Origin: Rubrivivax sp. | Lineage (GTDB): Bacteria; Pseudomonadota; Gammaproteobacteria; Burkholderiales; Burkholderiaceae_C | DNA: 56,038 bases | Assembly: GCA_021300575.1 (NCBI GenBank) | Contig: JAJTDM010000018.1 | Coordinates: 1-56,038, forward strand | Direction: 5' to 3' | Shown: positions 43,644 to 52,134 of the stretch, piece after piece | How the letters are laid out: the number at the start of each line of letters is the position of its first letter | How positions within the stretch are numbered: the stretch's first letter is position 1 | Notes under the pieces: model-generated | Database searches by the model: none | Seen by the model: the letters and a program-made list of their open reading frames with translations, nothing else | Told to the model about the DNA's origin: nothing | Position numbers and translations under genes: made by a program

Positions 43644-44708
43644 TCAGTGCTGGGCGAGCCAGTCCAGCACGGCGCGCGGCATGGTGCGCAGATGGCCGGG
43701 CGGTGCCCCATCGGCGAAACCCACGTGACCTCCATGCGCGGGTTGCCACAACACCACTCGGCCGGTCTGGTGGGGCTGGCCCGGGCGCGGCAGGCTGTGC
43801 GCCGGGATGAAGGGGTCGTTGCGGGCATTCACCGCCAGTGCCGGTATGCAGATGCGGGGCAGGTGCGGCTGGGCCGAGGCACGGGCCCAGTAATCGTCCG
43901 TGCCGGCAAAGCCGTGCAATGGGCCCGTGAACACGTCGTCGAACTCGCGCAGCGTGCGGGCCTGGCGCAGGCGCTGGCCGTCGAACAGCCCGGGGTGCTG
44001 CGCCAGCTTGGCCAGGGCTTTGGGTTTCATGGTGGCCAGGAACATGCGCGCATAGACCAGGCGGTTGAAGCCACGGTCGATGGCCTGGCCCGCGGCCGCC
44101 AGGTCCAGCGGCGAGCACACGGACACCACGGCGCGGGCCAGCGCGCCGGCCGCTTGCCCCGCCTCGGCCGCCCAGCGCATCAGCGCATTGCCGCCCAGCG
44201 AGATGCCCACCACCCACATCGGGGCCGGAGCCCGCGCGCGCAGTCGCGCCAGGATCCAGCCGATCTCCTCAAAGTCCCCGGAGTGGTAGGCCCGGGGCGC
44301 ACGGTTGAGTTCGCCGGAGCAGCCACGGAAATGAGGCACCGCATAAGCCCAGCCGCGCCGCCGCGCCTCCTCGGCGACGGCCAGGCTGTAGTGACCGCTG
44401 GACGAACCCTCCAGGCCATGGAACAGCACCAGCAGCGGCTTGGGTTCGGCGGTCCCCCCAGGTTGCAGCGGGGCCTCGAACGCGAAGTCGACATCGATGA
44501 AATCGCCGTCGGGCGTGTCCCAGCGCTCGCGTCGGAACAGCGGTGCCGGACCCCGGCGCGTGGCGGCCATCCGCGCCGCCCAGACGGTCTGCAGATTGCC
44601 ACCCGGCAGCCACCGCGGGCTGCGAAACGAGGCCAGCCCGCCGGCACCGGGGGCATCCTGAGCGCTGCGGGCGCCCGGCTGCGGCCCTTCAGGCGAGGTG
44701 GCGGCCAC
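43644..44708 (-). CDS. YheT-family alpha/beta hydrolase
   Basis: 354-residue alpha/beta hydrolase of the YheT family. LVLFHGLEGSSSGHY is the oxyanion region, VVGISLGGNALMRW carries the nucleophile Ser, and NDPFIPAHSLP and HGGHVGFADG the Asp and His. HFRGCSGELNRAPRAYHSGD is the family fingerprint. The GTG at 44708 is chosen because it lies 14 bases after the stop of the upstream NTF2-like gene and gives a normal N terminus; no ATG is suitable. The DUF gene follows downstream. Confidence 0.87.
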   Translation of the reverse strand: MAATSPEGPQPGARSAQDAPGAGGLASFRSPRWLPGGNLQTVWAARMAATRRGPAPLFRRERWDTPDGDFIDVDFAFEAPLQPGGTAEPKPLLVLFHGLEGSSSGHYSLAVAEEARRRGWAYAVPHFRGCSGELNRAPRAYHSGDFEEIGWILARLRARAPAPMWVVGISLGGNALMRWAAEAGQAAGALARAVVSVCSPLDLAAAGQAIDRGFNRLVYARMFLATMKPKALAKLAQHPGLFDGQRLRQARTLREFDDVFTGPLHGFAGTDDYWARASAQPHLPRICIPALAVNARNDPFIPAHSLPRPGQPHQTGRVVLWQPAHGGHVGFADGAPPGHLRTMPRAVLDWLAQH

Positions 44709-44722
44709 CGGCAGTCGAGCGC

Positions 44723-45178
44723 TCAGTGCAAAAGGGACGGCGGCTCGCCCATGACGGGCGGCGGCTCTCCCACGCTGCCCGGGCTGGCGTGATGCACCAC
44801 CAGGCGCCAGCCTTGCTCGGTCTTCAGGAACACGTTCGTGGCCAGCACCCACGCGGTCTGCGTGCCTTCGGCGGAGGTGATGGTGATGCGCTCGGCCAGA
44901 TGGTGCACGGCGGCGGTCATGGTGTGCAGGCGGTGCACCTGCTCCGGGATGACCGGGATGCCACCCGTGGCAAAGATGTTCTCGAAACCGGCGCGGATGG
45001 CTGCAGCACCCACGAGCCGCGGGCCGCCAGGATGCACGCAGGCGATCTCGTCGTCATCGGCCCACACCGCCATCAGGCGATCGATGTCGCCCTGTTGCAA
45101 GGCCTCATAGAACTGCGCCTCGGTGTCCTCGGGGGAGGCCATCAAGGCCGCGGGTGGGGGCTTCTGACGGAGTGACAT
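44723..45178 (-). CDS. SnoaL/NTF2-like protein
   Basis: 151-residue protein of the SnoaL/NTF2-like fold. AQFYEALQQGDIDRLMAVWA is the typical first helix, followed by DDDEIACVHPGGPRLVGAAA and the C-terminal strand pattern VFLKTEQGWRLVVHHAS, matching the SnoaL_3/DUF4440 pattern. It may be a small hydrolase or a ligand-binding protein; no catalytic residues are assigned. The start is either 45178 or 45142. It lies 42 bases downstream of purU. Confidence 0.8.
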   Translation of the reverse strand: MSLRQKPPPAALMASPEDTEAQFYEALQQGDIDRLMAVWADDDEIACVHPGGPRLVGAAAIRAGFENIFATGGIPVIPEQVHRLHTMTAAVHHLAERITITSAEGTQTAWVLATNVFLKTEQGWRLVVHHASPGSVGEPPPVMGEPPSLLH

Positions 45179-45220
45179 GGCGGACGTCGGTGTGGGGGTC
45201 AGCAGTGAGTTGCCCACCGT

Positions 45221-46102
45221 TCAGCGGAAGACCACCGTCTTGTGGCCGTTCATGAGCACCCGGTGCTCGACGTGCCAGCGCACGGCGCGCGACAGCACCA
45301 CGCACTCGACATCGCGGCCCAGGGCCGTCAGGTCTTCGGCCGACATCGAATGGTCCACCCGGGCCACGTCCTGCTCGATGATGGGGCCCTCGTCCAGGTC
45401 GGCCGTGACGTAATGGGCCGTGGCGCCGATGAGCTTCACACCCCGGGCGTGGGCCTGGAAGTAGGGGCGCGCACCCTTGAAGCTGGGCAGGAAGCTGTGA
45501 TGGATGTTGATGGCCCGGCCGTGCAGCGTCTGGCAGAAGTCAGCGCTGAGGATCTGCATGTAGCGGGCCAGCACCACCAGGTCCACCCCCTCGCGCTCGA
45601 TCAGCGTCTCCACCTGCTGTTCCTGCGCCCGCTTGGCCGCGGCGTCCCGCCCGTTGGCCAGGGGCAGGTGGTGGAAGGGAATGCCGTAGCTGCGCGCCAG
45701 GGGCTCGAAATCCGGGTGGTTGGAGACGATGGCGGGGATGTCCACCGCCAGTTGCCCGCTCTTCCAGCGAAACAGCAGGTCGTTCAGGCAATGGCCGAAG
45801 CGGCTGACCATCAGCAGCACCCGCGGACGCTGCGCCACCGCATGGAAGCGCGCCTCCATGCCATGCTGGGTGCGCACGTGCTTGAACAGGCGGTCCAATG
45901 TGGGCACGTCGGCCAGCTGCGCCGGGGCCTCGAAATGCACCCGCATGAAGAACAGCCCGGTGGCGTCTTCACCCTGGACGTCGCCGAACTGCTGCGAGTC
46001 GATGATGTTGCAGCCGGCCTGGAACAGCAGGCCCGACACCGCGTGGACGATGCCCATGGTGTCCCGGCAAGACAGGGTCAGGACGAATTCGCGCTCACGC
46101 AA
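45221..46102 (-). CDS. purU: Formyltetrahydrofolate deformylase
   Basis: Hydrolyses 10-formyl-THF to THF and formate, balancing one-carbon pools. An N-terminal ACT domain (EFVLTLSCRDTMGIVHAVSG) is followed by the formyltransferase-like domain. Catalytic residues fall in INIHHSFLPSFKGARPY (Asn and His) and TADLDEGPII (Asp). The length of 293 is usual. The only start that gives the whole ACT domain is a TTG at 46102; no in-frame ATG lies near. Confidence 0.93.
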   Translation of the reverse strand: MREREFVLTLSCRDTMGIVHAVSGLLFQAGCNIIDSQQFGDVQGEDATGLFFMRVHFEAPAQLADVPTLDRLFKHVRTQHGMEARFHAVAQRPRVLLMVSRFGHCLNDLLFRWKSGQLAVDIPAIVSNHPDFEPLARSYGIPFHHLPLANGRDAAAKRAQEQQVETLIEREGVDLVVLARYMQILSADFCQTLHGRAINIHHSFLPSFKGARPYFQAHARGVKLIGATAHYVTADLDEGPIIEQDVARVDHSMSAEDLTALGRDVECVVLSRAVRWHVEHRVLMNGHKTVVFR

Positions 46103-46180
46103 GGGGTGTGGCCTCTGAAGTGGAGGGGCTGGAGGAAGCGCGGAAACGCAAACGGCAGCAGGGGAAGCGCCGCCGCCACG

Positions 46181-46393
46181 TCAGTGGTGGGCATGCAGGT
46201 GCTCGCCGGCCTTGAGGCGGTAGACCGTACCGCAGTAAGGGCACACCCCCTCGCCGCCGTGCGACAGGTCAATGAAGACGCGTGGGTGGTTGCTCCACAG
46301 CGCCATCTTCGGGTTCGGGCAGGGGATGACCCCCGGGCCCTGCAGGTCGGCCGCAGCCAGTTCGACGACGGACTTGGGGGTCTTGGTGCTCAT
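46181..46393 (-). CDS. Zinc-finger (CHCC-type) protein
   Basis: 70-residue protein with a small zinc-binding domain. The pattern is Cys in VIPCPNP, His in NHPRVFIDL, and the Cys pair CPYCGTVYRL. This matches the CHCC zinc-finger family, whose mitochondrial relatives belong to complex I. It precedes or follows ilvE in many Burkholderiales. ATG at 46393; ilvE ends 29 bases upstream. No activity can be assigned. Confidence 0.85.
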   Translation of the reverse strand: MSTKTPKSVVELAAADLQGPGVIPCPNPKMALWSNHPRVFIDLSHGGEGVCPYCGTVYRLKAGEHLHAHH

Positions 46394-46422
46394 AGTGGGC
46401 CGCTGCGTGCGAGGGACAGGGA

Positions 46423-47352
46423 TCAAGCCGCCACGGGCGTGAGCCAGTGCGCATACTTGGGATTGCGACCGTTGACGATGTCGAAGAAGGCCGCCTGGAT
46501 CTTCTCGGTGATGGGGCCGCGCTCGCCGGCGCCCAGCTCGATGCGGTCCAGCTCACGGATGGGCGTGACCTCGGCGGCGGTGCCCGTGAAGAAGGCCTCG
46601 TCGCAGATGTAGACCTCGTCGCGCGTGATGCGCTTTTCCACCAGCTTCAGGCCCAGGTCCTGGCAGATGGCGAAGATGGTGTCGCGCGTGATGCCATTGA
46701 GCGCACCGGCCGACAGGTCCGGGGTGTAGACAACACCCTTCTTGATGACGAACAGGTTCTCGCCCGCACCCTCGGAGACGAAGCCCGACGGGTCCAGCAG
46801 CAGCGCCTCGTCGTAGCCTTCGTCGGTGGCTTCCATGTTGGCCAGGATGGAGTTGGTGTAGTTGCTCACCGCCTTGGCTTGCGTCATGGTGATGTTGACG
46901 TGGTGGCGCGTGTAGCTGGAGGTCTTGACGCGGATGCCGCGCTTCAGACCCTCCTCGCCCAGGTAGGCACCCCAGGCCCAGGCCGCCACCATCAGGTGGA
47001 TGGTGTTGCCCTTGGGGCTGACGCCCAGCTTCTGGTCGCCGATCCAGGTCAGCGGGCGCAGGTAGCAGCTCTCAAGCTGGTTCTCGCGCACCACCGTCTT
47101 CTGCGCCTGCATCACCTCGTCCAGCGAGAAGGGGATCTTCATGCGCAGGATCTTGGCGCTGTTGAACAGGCGTTCGGTGTGCTCGCGCAGGCGGAAGATG
47201 GCCGTGCCGTTGGCGGTGTTGTAAGCCCGCACGCCCTCGAAGGCGCCGCACCCATAGTGCAGGGTGTGGCTCAGCACGTGGATCTTGGCGTCGCGCCAAT
47301 CGACCAGCTGGCCGTCCATCCAGATCTTGCCGTCACGGTCGGACATCGACAT
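46423..47352 (-). CDS. ilvE: Branched-chain amino acid aminotransferase
   Basis: PLP-dependent (fold type IV) transaminase for valine, leucine and isoleucine. WMDGQLVDWRDAKIHVLSHT and LHYGCGAFEGVRAYNT form the N-terminal domain. The PLP lysine lies in ITMTQAKAVSNYTNSILANM, and DEALLLDPSGFVSEGAGENL and EAFFTGTAAEVTPI are further family motifs. The product is 309 residues. The ATG at 47352 follows a weak AAGGAA. It runs into the zinc-finger gene. Confidence 0.95.
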   Translation of the reverse strand: MSMSDRDGKIWMDGQLVDWRDAKIHVLSHTLHYGCGAFEGVRAYNTANGTAIFRLREHTERLFNSAKILRMKIPFSLDEVMQAQKTVVRENQLESCYLRPLTWIGDQKLGVSPKGNTIHLMVAAWAWGAYLGEEGLKRGIRVKTSSYTRHHVNITMTQAKAVSNYTNSILANMEATDEGYDEALLLDPSGFVSEGAGENLFVIKKGVVYTPDLSAGALNGITRDTIFAICQDLGLKLVEKRITRDEVYICDEAFFTGTAAEVTPIRELDRIELGAGERGPITEKIQAAFFDIVNGRNPKYAHWLTPVAA

Positions 47353-47393
47353 TGCAGTTCCTTGTGGTGCTTGGAGGGTGCGAGCGCGCTCCG

Positions 47394-47963
47394 TCACACA
47401 GTGTGGCGGTCCGCGCGCTCGGAACTGGTGATTTTATGCACCGGCGCCGCGTTCGGGCGCCTGAACGGAGGCCTGATCGGGTGCCGGGTCAGACGCCGCA
47501 GCCAACGGTGCTGCGGCGGGGCTCTCAGCGGGGCTCTCAGCGGGGCTCTCAGCGGGGCTCTCAGCGGGGCTCTCGGGCTCTCAGCGGGGCGCTCGAGCGA
47601 CCACTGCCGCAGACGCCCGCCGACAAGCTGCACCCGCACGCAGGCACCCGAGGTGTCGGTCCAGGTGAAGGTCTCCGGGACTCCGGGCTCGCCCTCGACC
47701 GCTTGCCCCAGGCTGCGCGTCAAGGGAATGATCTCCATCAGCCTCATCCCCGCCCGCAGCTTGGCGTTCAGCATCACGGCACTGTCCACGTGGCCGATAG
47801 GCGCACCCGCGGCCTGTCGCATGACCCGCATGGCGCGACTGAACTGCAGCAACAGCCAGAAAACGACGACCGAGATCGCCAGGAGCACGCCCTGCCACCC
47901 CCACTGAAACCACCCCAGGGCGATGGCCACCACGGCCAAGGCCCATCCCCATGTTGCACTCAT
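47394..47963 (-). CDS. Conserved membrane protein with a repeat-bearing tail
   Basis: 189-residue protein with two adjacent N-terminal hydrophobic segments (about 4-40) and a small soluble domain (about 50-120: MRLMEIIPLTRSLGQAVEGE). No family was recognised. The C-terminal region (about 125-150) is encoded by a 12-base tandem repeat and reads as repeated RAPL units, followed by an Arg/Pro-rich end. The gene lies 41 bases upstream of ilvE on the same strand. Copy-number change of 12 bases would keep the frame. Confidence 0.7.
   Translation of the reverse strand: MSATWGWALAVVAIALGWFQWGWQGVLLAISVVVFWLLLQFSRAMRVMRQAAGAPIGHVDSAVMLNAKLRAGMRLMEIIPLTRSLGQAVEGEPGVPETFTWTDTSGACVRVQLVGGRLRQWSLERPAESPRAPLRAPLRAPLRAPLRAPPQHRWLRRLTRHPIRPPFRRPNAAPVHKITSSERADRHTV
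47516..47595. repeat. 12-bp tandem repeat (VNTR) in a coding sequence
   Basis: Unit GCGGGGCTCTCA: four perfect copies (47516-47563), a fifth with one change, an 8-base partial copy, and a variant copy to 47595. On the minus strand it codes four residues per unit (Leu-Arg-Ala-Pro). Such arrays are prone to slippage. Confidence 0.85.
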
Positions 47964-48098
47964 GGCTCGGCATTGTCTGCGCTGAGGGCGAGGCCGTCTT
48001 GCAGAGCCCCTGATGTGAACCGCTGATGTGAACGGCGTTACCCGGCTGCGGTGCTACCGTGTTGCCTGCGCGAGATCACCTCGCAGCCAGGAGCAACG

Positions 48099-48941
48099 AT
48101 GGCCGAGACAGGCACCCGCGAGGGCCACCACACCCCCAACCCAACCAGCCCGACGAACCCGACGAACCCGACCAACCCGACCAGCGGTCGGCGCGCGCTC
48201 ATCGTCGGCGGCGGCACCGGCCTCGGGCTTGCCGGCAGCCTGGCGCTGGCGGCCCGGGGATGGCGGGTATTCCTGACCGGTCGGCGCGCCGACCGACTGG
48301 AGCAGGCCAAAGCCCTGCATCCGGCCGGGCACTGCCACTGGTCGGCAGGCGACGCCACCTCGCCAGATGACGTGCAGCGTGTGGTCCGGGAATGCGTGGC
48401 GGCGCTGGGCGGGCTGGACGCGCTGGTCATCAGCGCGGGCCAGGGCGGCGTGGGATCGGTACTGCAGGCCGACCTGGCGGACTTCGAGCGGGTGATGCGG
48501 GCCAGCGTGTGGCCGGTGTTCCTCTACTCCCAGGCCGCCGTGCCGCACTTCGGGCCGCAAGGCGGCGCCATCTGCGCCATCGCTTCGGTCACGGCCTCGG
48601 TGCCACAGCTTGAGCGTGTGGCCTATTGCAGCGCCAAGGCCGCCGTCGTCGGGATGGTTCGGCAGATGGCGCTGGATCTGGCGCCGCGGCGCATCCGCGT
48701 CAATGCCATCTCCCCCAGCCTGGTGCCCACCGAACTGTCGATGGGCGCCATCGCCAAGGCCCCCGATCCGCAGGCCCTGCTGGCCGCGCGCATCCGCTCG
48801 CATCCCATTGGTCGCATCGGCACGCCTGAGGAGATCGGTCAGACCGTGGCCTGGCTGTGCAGCGACGACGCCAGTTGGATCACCGGCCAGGACCTCGTCA
48901 TGGACGGCGGCCTGTCGCTGACCGCAGGTGTGCCTCGCTGA
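48099..48941 (+). CDS. SDR-family oxidoreductase
   Basis: 280-residue SDR oxidoreductase. The N-terminal 27 residues are a low-complexity Pro-Thr-Asn tract. The cofactor motif is IVGGGTGLGLAG (GxxxGxG) and the SAGQGGVG loop replaces the usual NNAG. The catalytic serine is in CAIASVTAS and the Y-x-x-x-K is YCSAKAAV. WLCSDDASWITGQDLVMDGG is the typical end. The ATG at 48099 has an AGGAG ribosome-binding site. The next gene (TauD) is convergent, 8 bases away. Substrate unknown. Confidence 0.87.
   Translation: MAETGTREGHHTPNPTSPTNPTNPTNPTSGRRALIVGGGTGLGLAGSLALAARGWRVFLTGRRADRLEQAKALHPAGHCHWSAGDATSPDDVQRVVRECVAALGGLDALVISAGQGGVGSVLQADLADFERVMRASVWPVFLYSQAAVPHFGPQGGAICAIASVTASVPQLERVAYCSAKAAVVGMVRQMALDLAPRRIRVNAISPSLVPTELSMGAIAKAPDPQALLAARIRSHPIGRIGTPEEIGQTVAWLCSDDASWITGQDLVMDGGLSLTAGVPR
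48149..48184. repeat. 9-bp tandem repeat coding Pro-Thr-Asn
   Basis: Four 9-base units CCCGACGAA / CCCGACCAA-type coding Pro-Thr-Asn inside the N-terminal linker of the SDR. The array is in frame, so slippage would only alter linker length. Confidence 0.7.
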
Positions 48942-48949
48942 GTAACCCC

Positions 48950-49834
48950 TCAGGCCGCCTGCAAGGCGGCCTCAGCAGAGGTGACTACCTCTTCCGTCGT
49001 GGCGCGGCGCATCTCCCGGCGCTGCGCAAAGTCGTACCACCGGCCACGGTGCACCGTGGTGGTGTTGTCCCACATCACCAGGTCCCCCACACTCCAGCGG
49101 TGAGCGTAGACGTGGGCTCGCTGGGTGGCATGCTCCAGCAGGTCGGCCAGGAGCATCCGGCCTTCCGCGAGGGTCATGCCGGCCACCTCGCAGGCGTGGA
49201 TGCCGACAAACAGCACCTTGCGGCCAGACCTCGGGTCGGTCTGCACCAGCGGCCATTTCACCGCGGGAATGGCCTGTCGCTGGGCCTCGGTGTAGCCCGT
49301 GTCGCCCAGGAGAAACCGCGAGTACAAGGCGTAATGAACCGCGCTGAGGTGCTGCACCCGACGCTTCCATACCTCGGGCAGGGAGTCCCAGGCCAGGCGC
49401 AAGTCGGCAAACTCGGTGTTGCCGCCCTCCGGGGGCACCACCAGCGCATGCAGCATGGAGTACTTGGCGCGCGGCCGCTGGAAGCTCGAGTCGCTGTGCC
49501 AGAGTTGGTTGGCCACGTTGCCCACGATCTTGGGGTCGTCCCGGCTGGCCACGCTGCCGTCGACCTTGACGTTGGAAATGTCGGCCAGCTCCGCGTATTC
49601 GAACCGGTGCGGGCCACCCTTGAGCTTGCGAAGCCCCAGATCGAGCGGGCCGAGTTGCCGCGCGAAGGCGATCTGCTGATGCTGGTCCAGTTGCTGGTCG
49701 GGGAAGACCAGCACTGCATGGGTATCCATCAGCTGCTCGACTCGGCAGACCTCGGCGGCCGTCAATGGCTGGCCGAGGTTCACGCCTTCAACGCGCGCGC
49801 CCAGCGGTCCCAGGGGGGTGATGTGCCAGTCCAT
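48950..49834 (-). CDS. TauD/TfdA-family dioxygenase
   Basis: 294-residue alpha-ketoglutarate-dependent Fe(II) dioxygenase. The facial triad is His113-x-Asp115 in LWHSDSSF and the distal His near 262 in TTTVHRGRWYD, followed by an Arg for 2-oxoglutarate. VFPDQQLDQHQQIAFARQLG is the usual N-terminal pattern. Family members oxidise taurine, sulfonates or 2,4-D. The Bug binding protein is 6 bases upstream, so both are probably cotranscribed and deal with the same substrate. Confidence 0.9.
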   Translation of the reverse strand: MDWHITPLGPLGARVEGVNLGQPLTAAEVCRVEQLMDTHAVLVFPDQQLDQHQQIAFARQLGPLDLGLRKLKGGPHRFEYAELADISNVKVDGSVASRDDPKIVGNVANQLWHSDSSFQRPRAKYSMLHALVVPPEGGNTEFADLRLAWDSLPEVWKRRVQHLSAVHYALYSRFLLGDTGYTEAQRQAIPAVKWPLVQTDPRSGRKVLFVGIHACEVAGMTLAEGRMLLADLLEHATQRAHVYAHRWSVGDLVMWDNTTTVHRGRWYDFAQRREMRRATTEEVVTSAEAALQAA

Positions 49835-49840
49835 GCGTCC

Positions 49841-50812
49841 TCACTCCAGCTTGATGCCGGCGGTCTTGACCACCTGCGCCCACTTGGCGATCTCGGTGCG
49901 CACGATGGCCTCGTATTCCTGGGCACTTGAGCCCACGGGCTCCATCCCGAGCTGCGCCATCCGCGCGCCCATCTCGGTCGACCGCACAGCCGTGGCGATA
50001 TCTCCGGCGATGCGGTCGACCAGGGCCCTGGGCGTGGCGCGCGGCGCGATGACGCCAATCAAGCTCATCGCGCTGAATCCTGGCAGCGTCTCGTCCATGG
50101 TGGGCACTTCGGGCGTCTGCTGCGAGCGCTTAGGGCTGGCCAGGGCTAGGAGTTTCAGGCGACCCTCCCGCACGAAGGGCATGGCGGAGAACTGCACGTC
50201 GAACAGCAGGGGCACACGCCCGGCGATCACATCCTGCTGGGCGGGTGCGCTGCCGCGATACGGCACGTGCACCATCTGCACTCCCGCCAGCGTCTGCATC
50301 AGTTCCCCCGCCAGATGGGTACCCGTGCCGATGCCCGGTGTGGCGTACGACAGCTTCCCGGGGTTGCGCTGCGCATAGGCCACCAACTCCGCGATGTTCT
50401 TTGCCTCCAGCGACGGATGCGCGAACAGGCCGAAGTGCGCCTGACCGATCAGCGCCACGGGCGCGAGGTCCTTGAGCGTGTCGTAGGGCATCTTCGGCTG
50501 CAGCGCCGGGTTGATCATCAGCGCGCTGATCGCCATGCCCAGTGTGTGACCGTCACCGTTTGCACGGGCCACGGCCTGCGTGCCCACCATGGTGCCGCCA
50601 CCAGGCTTGTAGTCCAACACCACCGTCTGCTTCCACTGGGCCTGAAGGCGCTCGGCCAGCAGCCGAGCCACGGTGTCCGTGGGGCCACCTGGCGCGAAAG
50701 GCACCACCAGCGTGACCGGCCGCGAAGGCCAGGCCTCGGACTGTGCCCATGACGGCACGGCGGCGCATCCCAGCAGCGCGGCGGCCAGGCTCAGCAAGGT
50801 TCTTCGGATCAT
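49841..50812 (-). CDS. Bug/TctC-family tripartite tricarboxylate-type binding protein
   Basis: 323-residue periplasmic binding protein of the Bug family, abundant in Burkholderiales. The signal peptide ends near SWAQSEA. WPSRPVTLVVPFAPGGPTDT is the family start, followed by LDYKPGGGTMVGTQAVARAN and GIGTGTHLAGELMQTLAGVQ. No TctA or TctB is present beside it, as for most orphan Bug proteins. It is paired with the TauD gene. The ATG at 50812 begins the signal. Confidence 0.92.
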   Translation of the reverse strand: MIRRTLLSLAAALLGCAAVPSWAQSEAWPSRPVTLVVPFAPGGPTDTVARLLAERLQAQWKQTVVLDYKPGGGTMVGTQAVARANGDGHTLGMAISALMINPALQPKMPYDTLKDLAPVALIGQAHFGLFAHPSLEAKNIAELVAYAQRNPGKLSYATPGIGTGTHLAGELMQTLAGVQMVHVPYRGSAPAQQDVIAGRVPLLFDVQFSAMPFVREGRLKLLALASPKRSQQTPEVPTMDETLPGFSAMSLIGVIAPRATPRALVDRIAGDIATAVRSTEMGARMAQLGMEPVGSSAQEYEAIVRTEIAKWAQVVKTAGIKLE

Positions 50813-51162
50813 GCGCGGCGCTCCTGTGTGGTCAAAGTGTTCGTGGGCAGGGCAGGCTGGAACCCCGGGCGATCCTAGGACTGGGTGGCCGCAATTGCAA
50901 TGCAGGCGCACCCGCACAGGAGGACAGCGCAAGAAGATGCCAGGGAGCACGGGAAGTCCAGCTCGCGCTCGGGCCTGTGTGAGAGGGCCGCCCTGCTGGC
51001 GCCGGGCCGAACGCCAGGCAACCCGCTGCTGCGATAAGCTCGCTGCAGGCCGGGATGCAGGCGGACCGGGCGTCGGCGCGCCGACGCTCTTCGGACCAGG
51101 ACACACAGTCCGGTCACCCTGACGCCGTCGCTCGACCACTCACCAAAAGCAACAGGATCCCC
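50813..51162. other. 350-base divergent promoter region between two Bug genes
   Basis: No gene is supported. The stretch separates two divergently transcribed Bug binding-protein genes. The only structured element seen is the perfect 18-bp palindrome at 51070-51087. No clear sigma-70 elements were assigned. Confidence 0.5.
51070..51087. promoter_or_regulatory. Perfect 18-bp palindrome upstream of a Bug gene
   Basis: GCGTCGGCGCGCCGACGC is an exact palindrome 76-93 bases upstream of the start of the second Bug gene. Its size and place suit a dimeric regulator's operator. No regulator gene lies nearby to pair with it. Confidence 0.5.
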
Positions 51163-52131
51163 ATGAAGAAGCGTTCCCTGCTGACTGCGCTGGTCTTGTG
51201 TCTTGGCGCCCCTTGGGGGGCGGCGCAAGCACAGGCCTGGCCCGCCAAACCCATCCGCATACTGGTGGGCGTGACCACTGGCGGCACCACAGACACGCTG
51301 GCCCGGTTCGTCGGTCAGGAATTGGCTCGCGACCTGGGGCAACCCGTGATCGTGGACAACCGCGTGGGCGCGGGCGGGAACATCGCGGCCGAGGCCGTGG
51401 CGCGCTCACCTGCCGACGGCTACACGCTGCTCTTCGTCAACACCAGCCATTCGGTGAACATGGGGCTGTACGGCGCGCGCGTGCCGTATGACGCGGTCAA
51501 GGACTTCACCCCCATCACCCAGATCTCCACTGGCCCGGCGGTGCTGGTGGCGGCACGCGACTTCCCGGCGCGCGATGCGAAGGACGTGATCGCGCTGGCC
51601 AAGGCGCAGCCGGGCAAGCTCGACTTTGCGGTGGGCGGGCTGGGCACCTCCATCCACATGGCCGGCGAGCTGTTCAAGATGACGGCGGGCGTGGACATCG
51701 TCAACATCCCCTACAAGGGCAGCAACCCGGCGCTGCTGGACGTGGTGGGCGGGCAGGTGAAGCTGATGTTCGCTCCGGTGATCAATGCCGTGCCGCAGAT
51801 CAAGGCCGGCAAGGTGAAGGCGCTGGGCGTGACCAGCAGCACGCGCATCCCGGCGCTGCCGGACGTGCCGCCCATCGCCGACGTGATCCCGGGTTATGAG
51901 TCCACCGCCTACTTCGGCCTGCTGGCCCCCGCCAACCTGCCCCGGGACATCCTGGCCCGGCTGCATGCCTCCGCCGCCAAGGCGGCGCAGTCGCCCGAGT
52001 TGCGCTCCCGGCTGGAGCCAGACGGTTCGCGCGTGCTGGGCAGCACGCCCGAAGAGTTCCGCGCCTTCCTGGTGGCCGATGTGGAGAAGTGGCGGCAAGT
52101 GGTGAAGGCCACGGGCGCGAAGCCCGAGTAA
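51163..52131 (+). CDS. Bug/TctC-family binding protein
   Basis: 322-residue periplasmic solute-binding protein with a signal peptide to about AQAQA. WPAKPIRILVGVTTGGTTDT and VDNRVGAGGNIAAEAVARSP are the Bug fingerprint, and GGLGTSIHMAGELFKMTAGV the ligand-loop region. It is an orphan Bug gene, divergent from the TauD/Bug pair and only moderately similar to that protein. The ATG at 51163 has AGGA upstream. It is convergent with the flavin reductase, 3 bases apart. Confidence 0.92.
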   Translation: MKKRSLLTALVLCLGAPWGAAQAQAWPAKPIRILVGVTTGGTTDTLARFVGQELARDLGQPVIVDNRVGAGGNIAAEAVARSPADGYTLLFVNTSHSVNMGLYGARVPYDAVKDFTPITQISTGPAVLVAARDFPARDAKDVIALAKAQPGKLDFAVGGLGTSIHMAGELFKMTAGVDIVNIPYKGSNPALLDVVGGQVKLMFAPVINAVPQIKAGKVKALGVTSSTRIPALPDVPPIADVIPGYESTAYFGLLAPANLPRDILARLHASAAKAAQSPELRSRLEPDGSRVLGSTPEEFRAFLVADVEKWRQVVKATGAKPE

Positions 52132-52134
52132 GGG

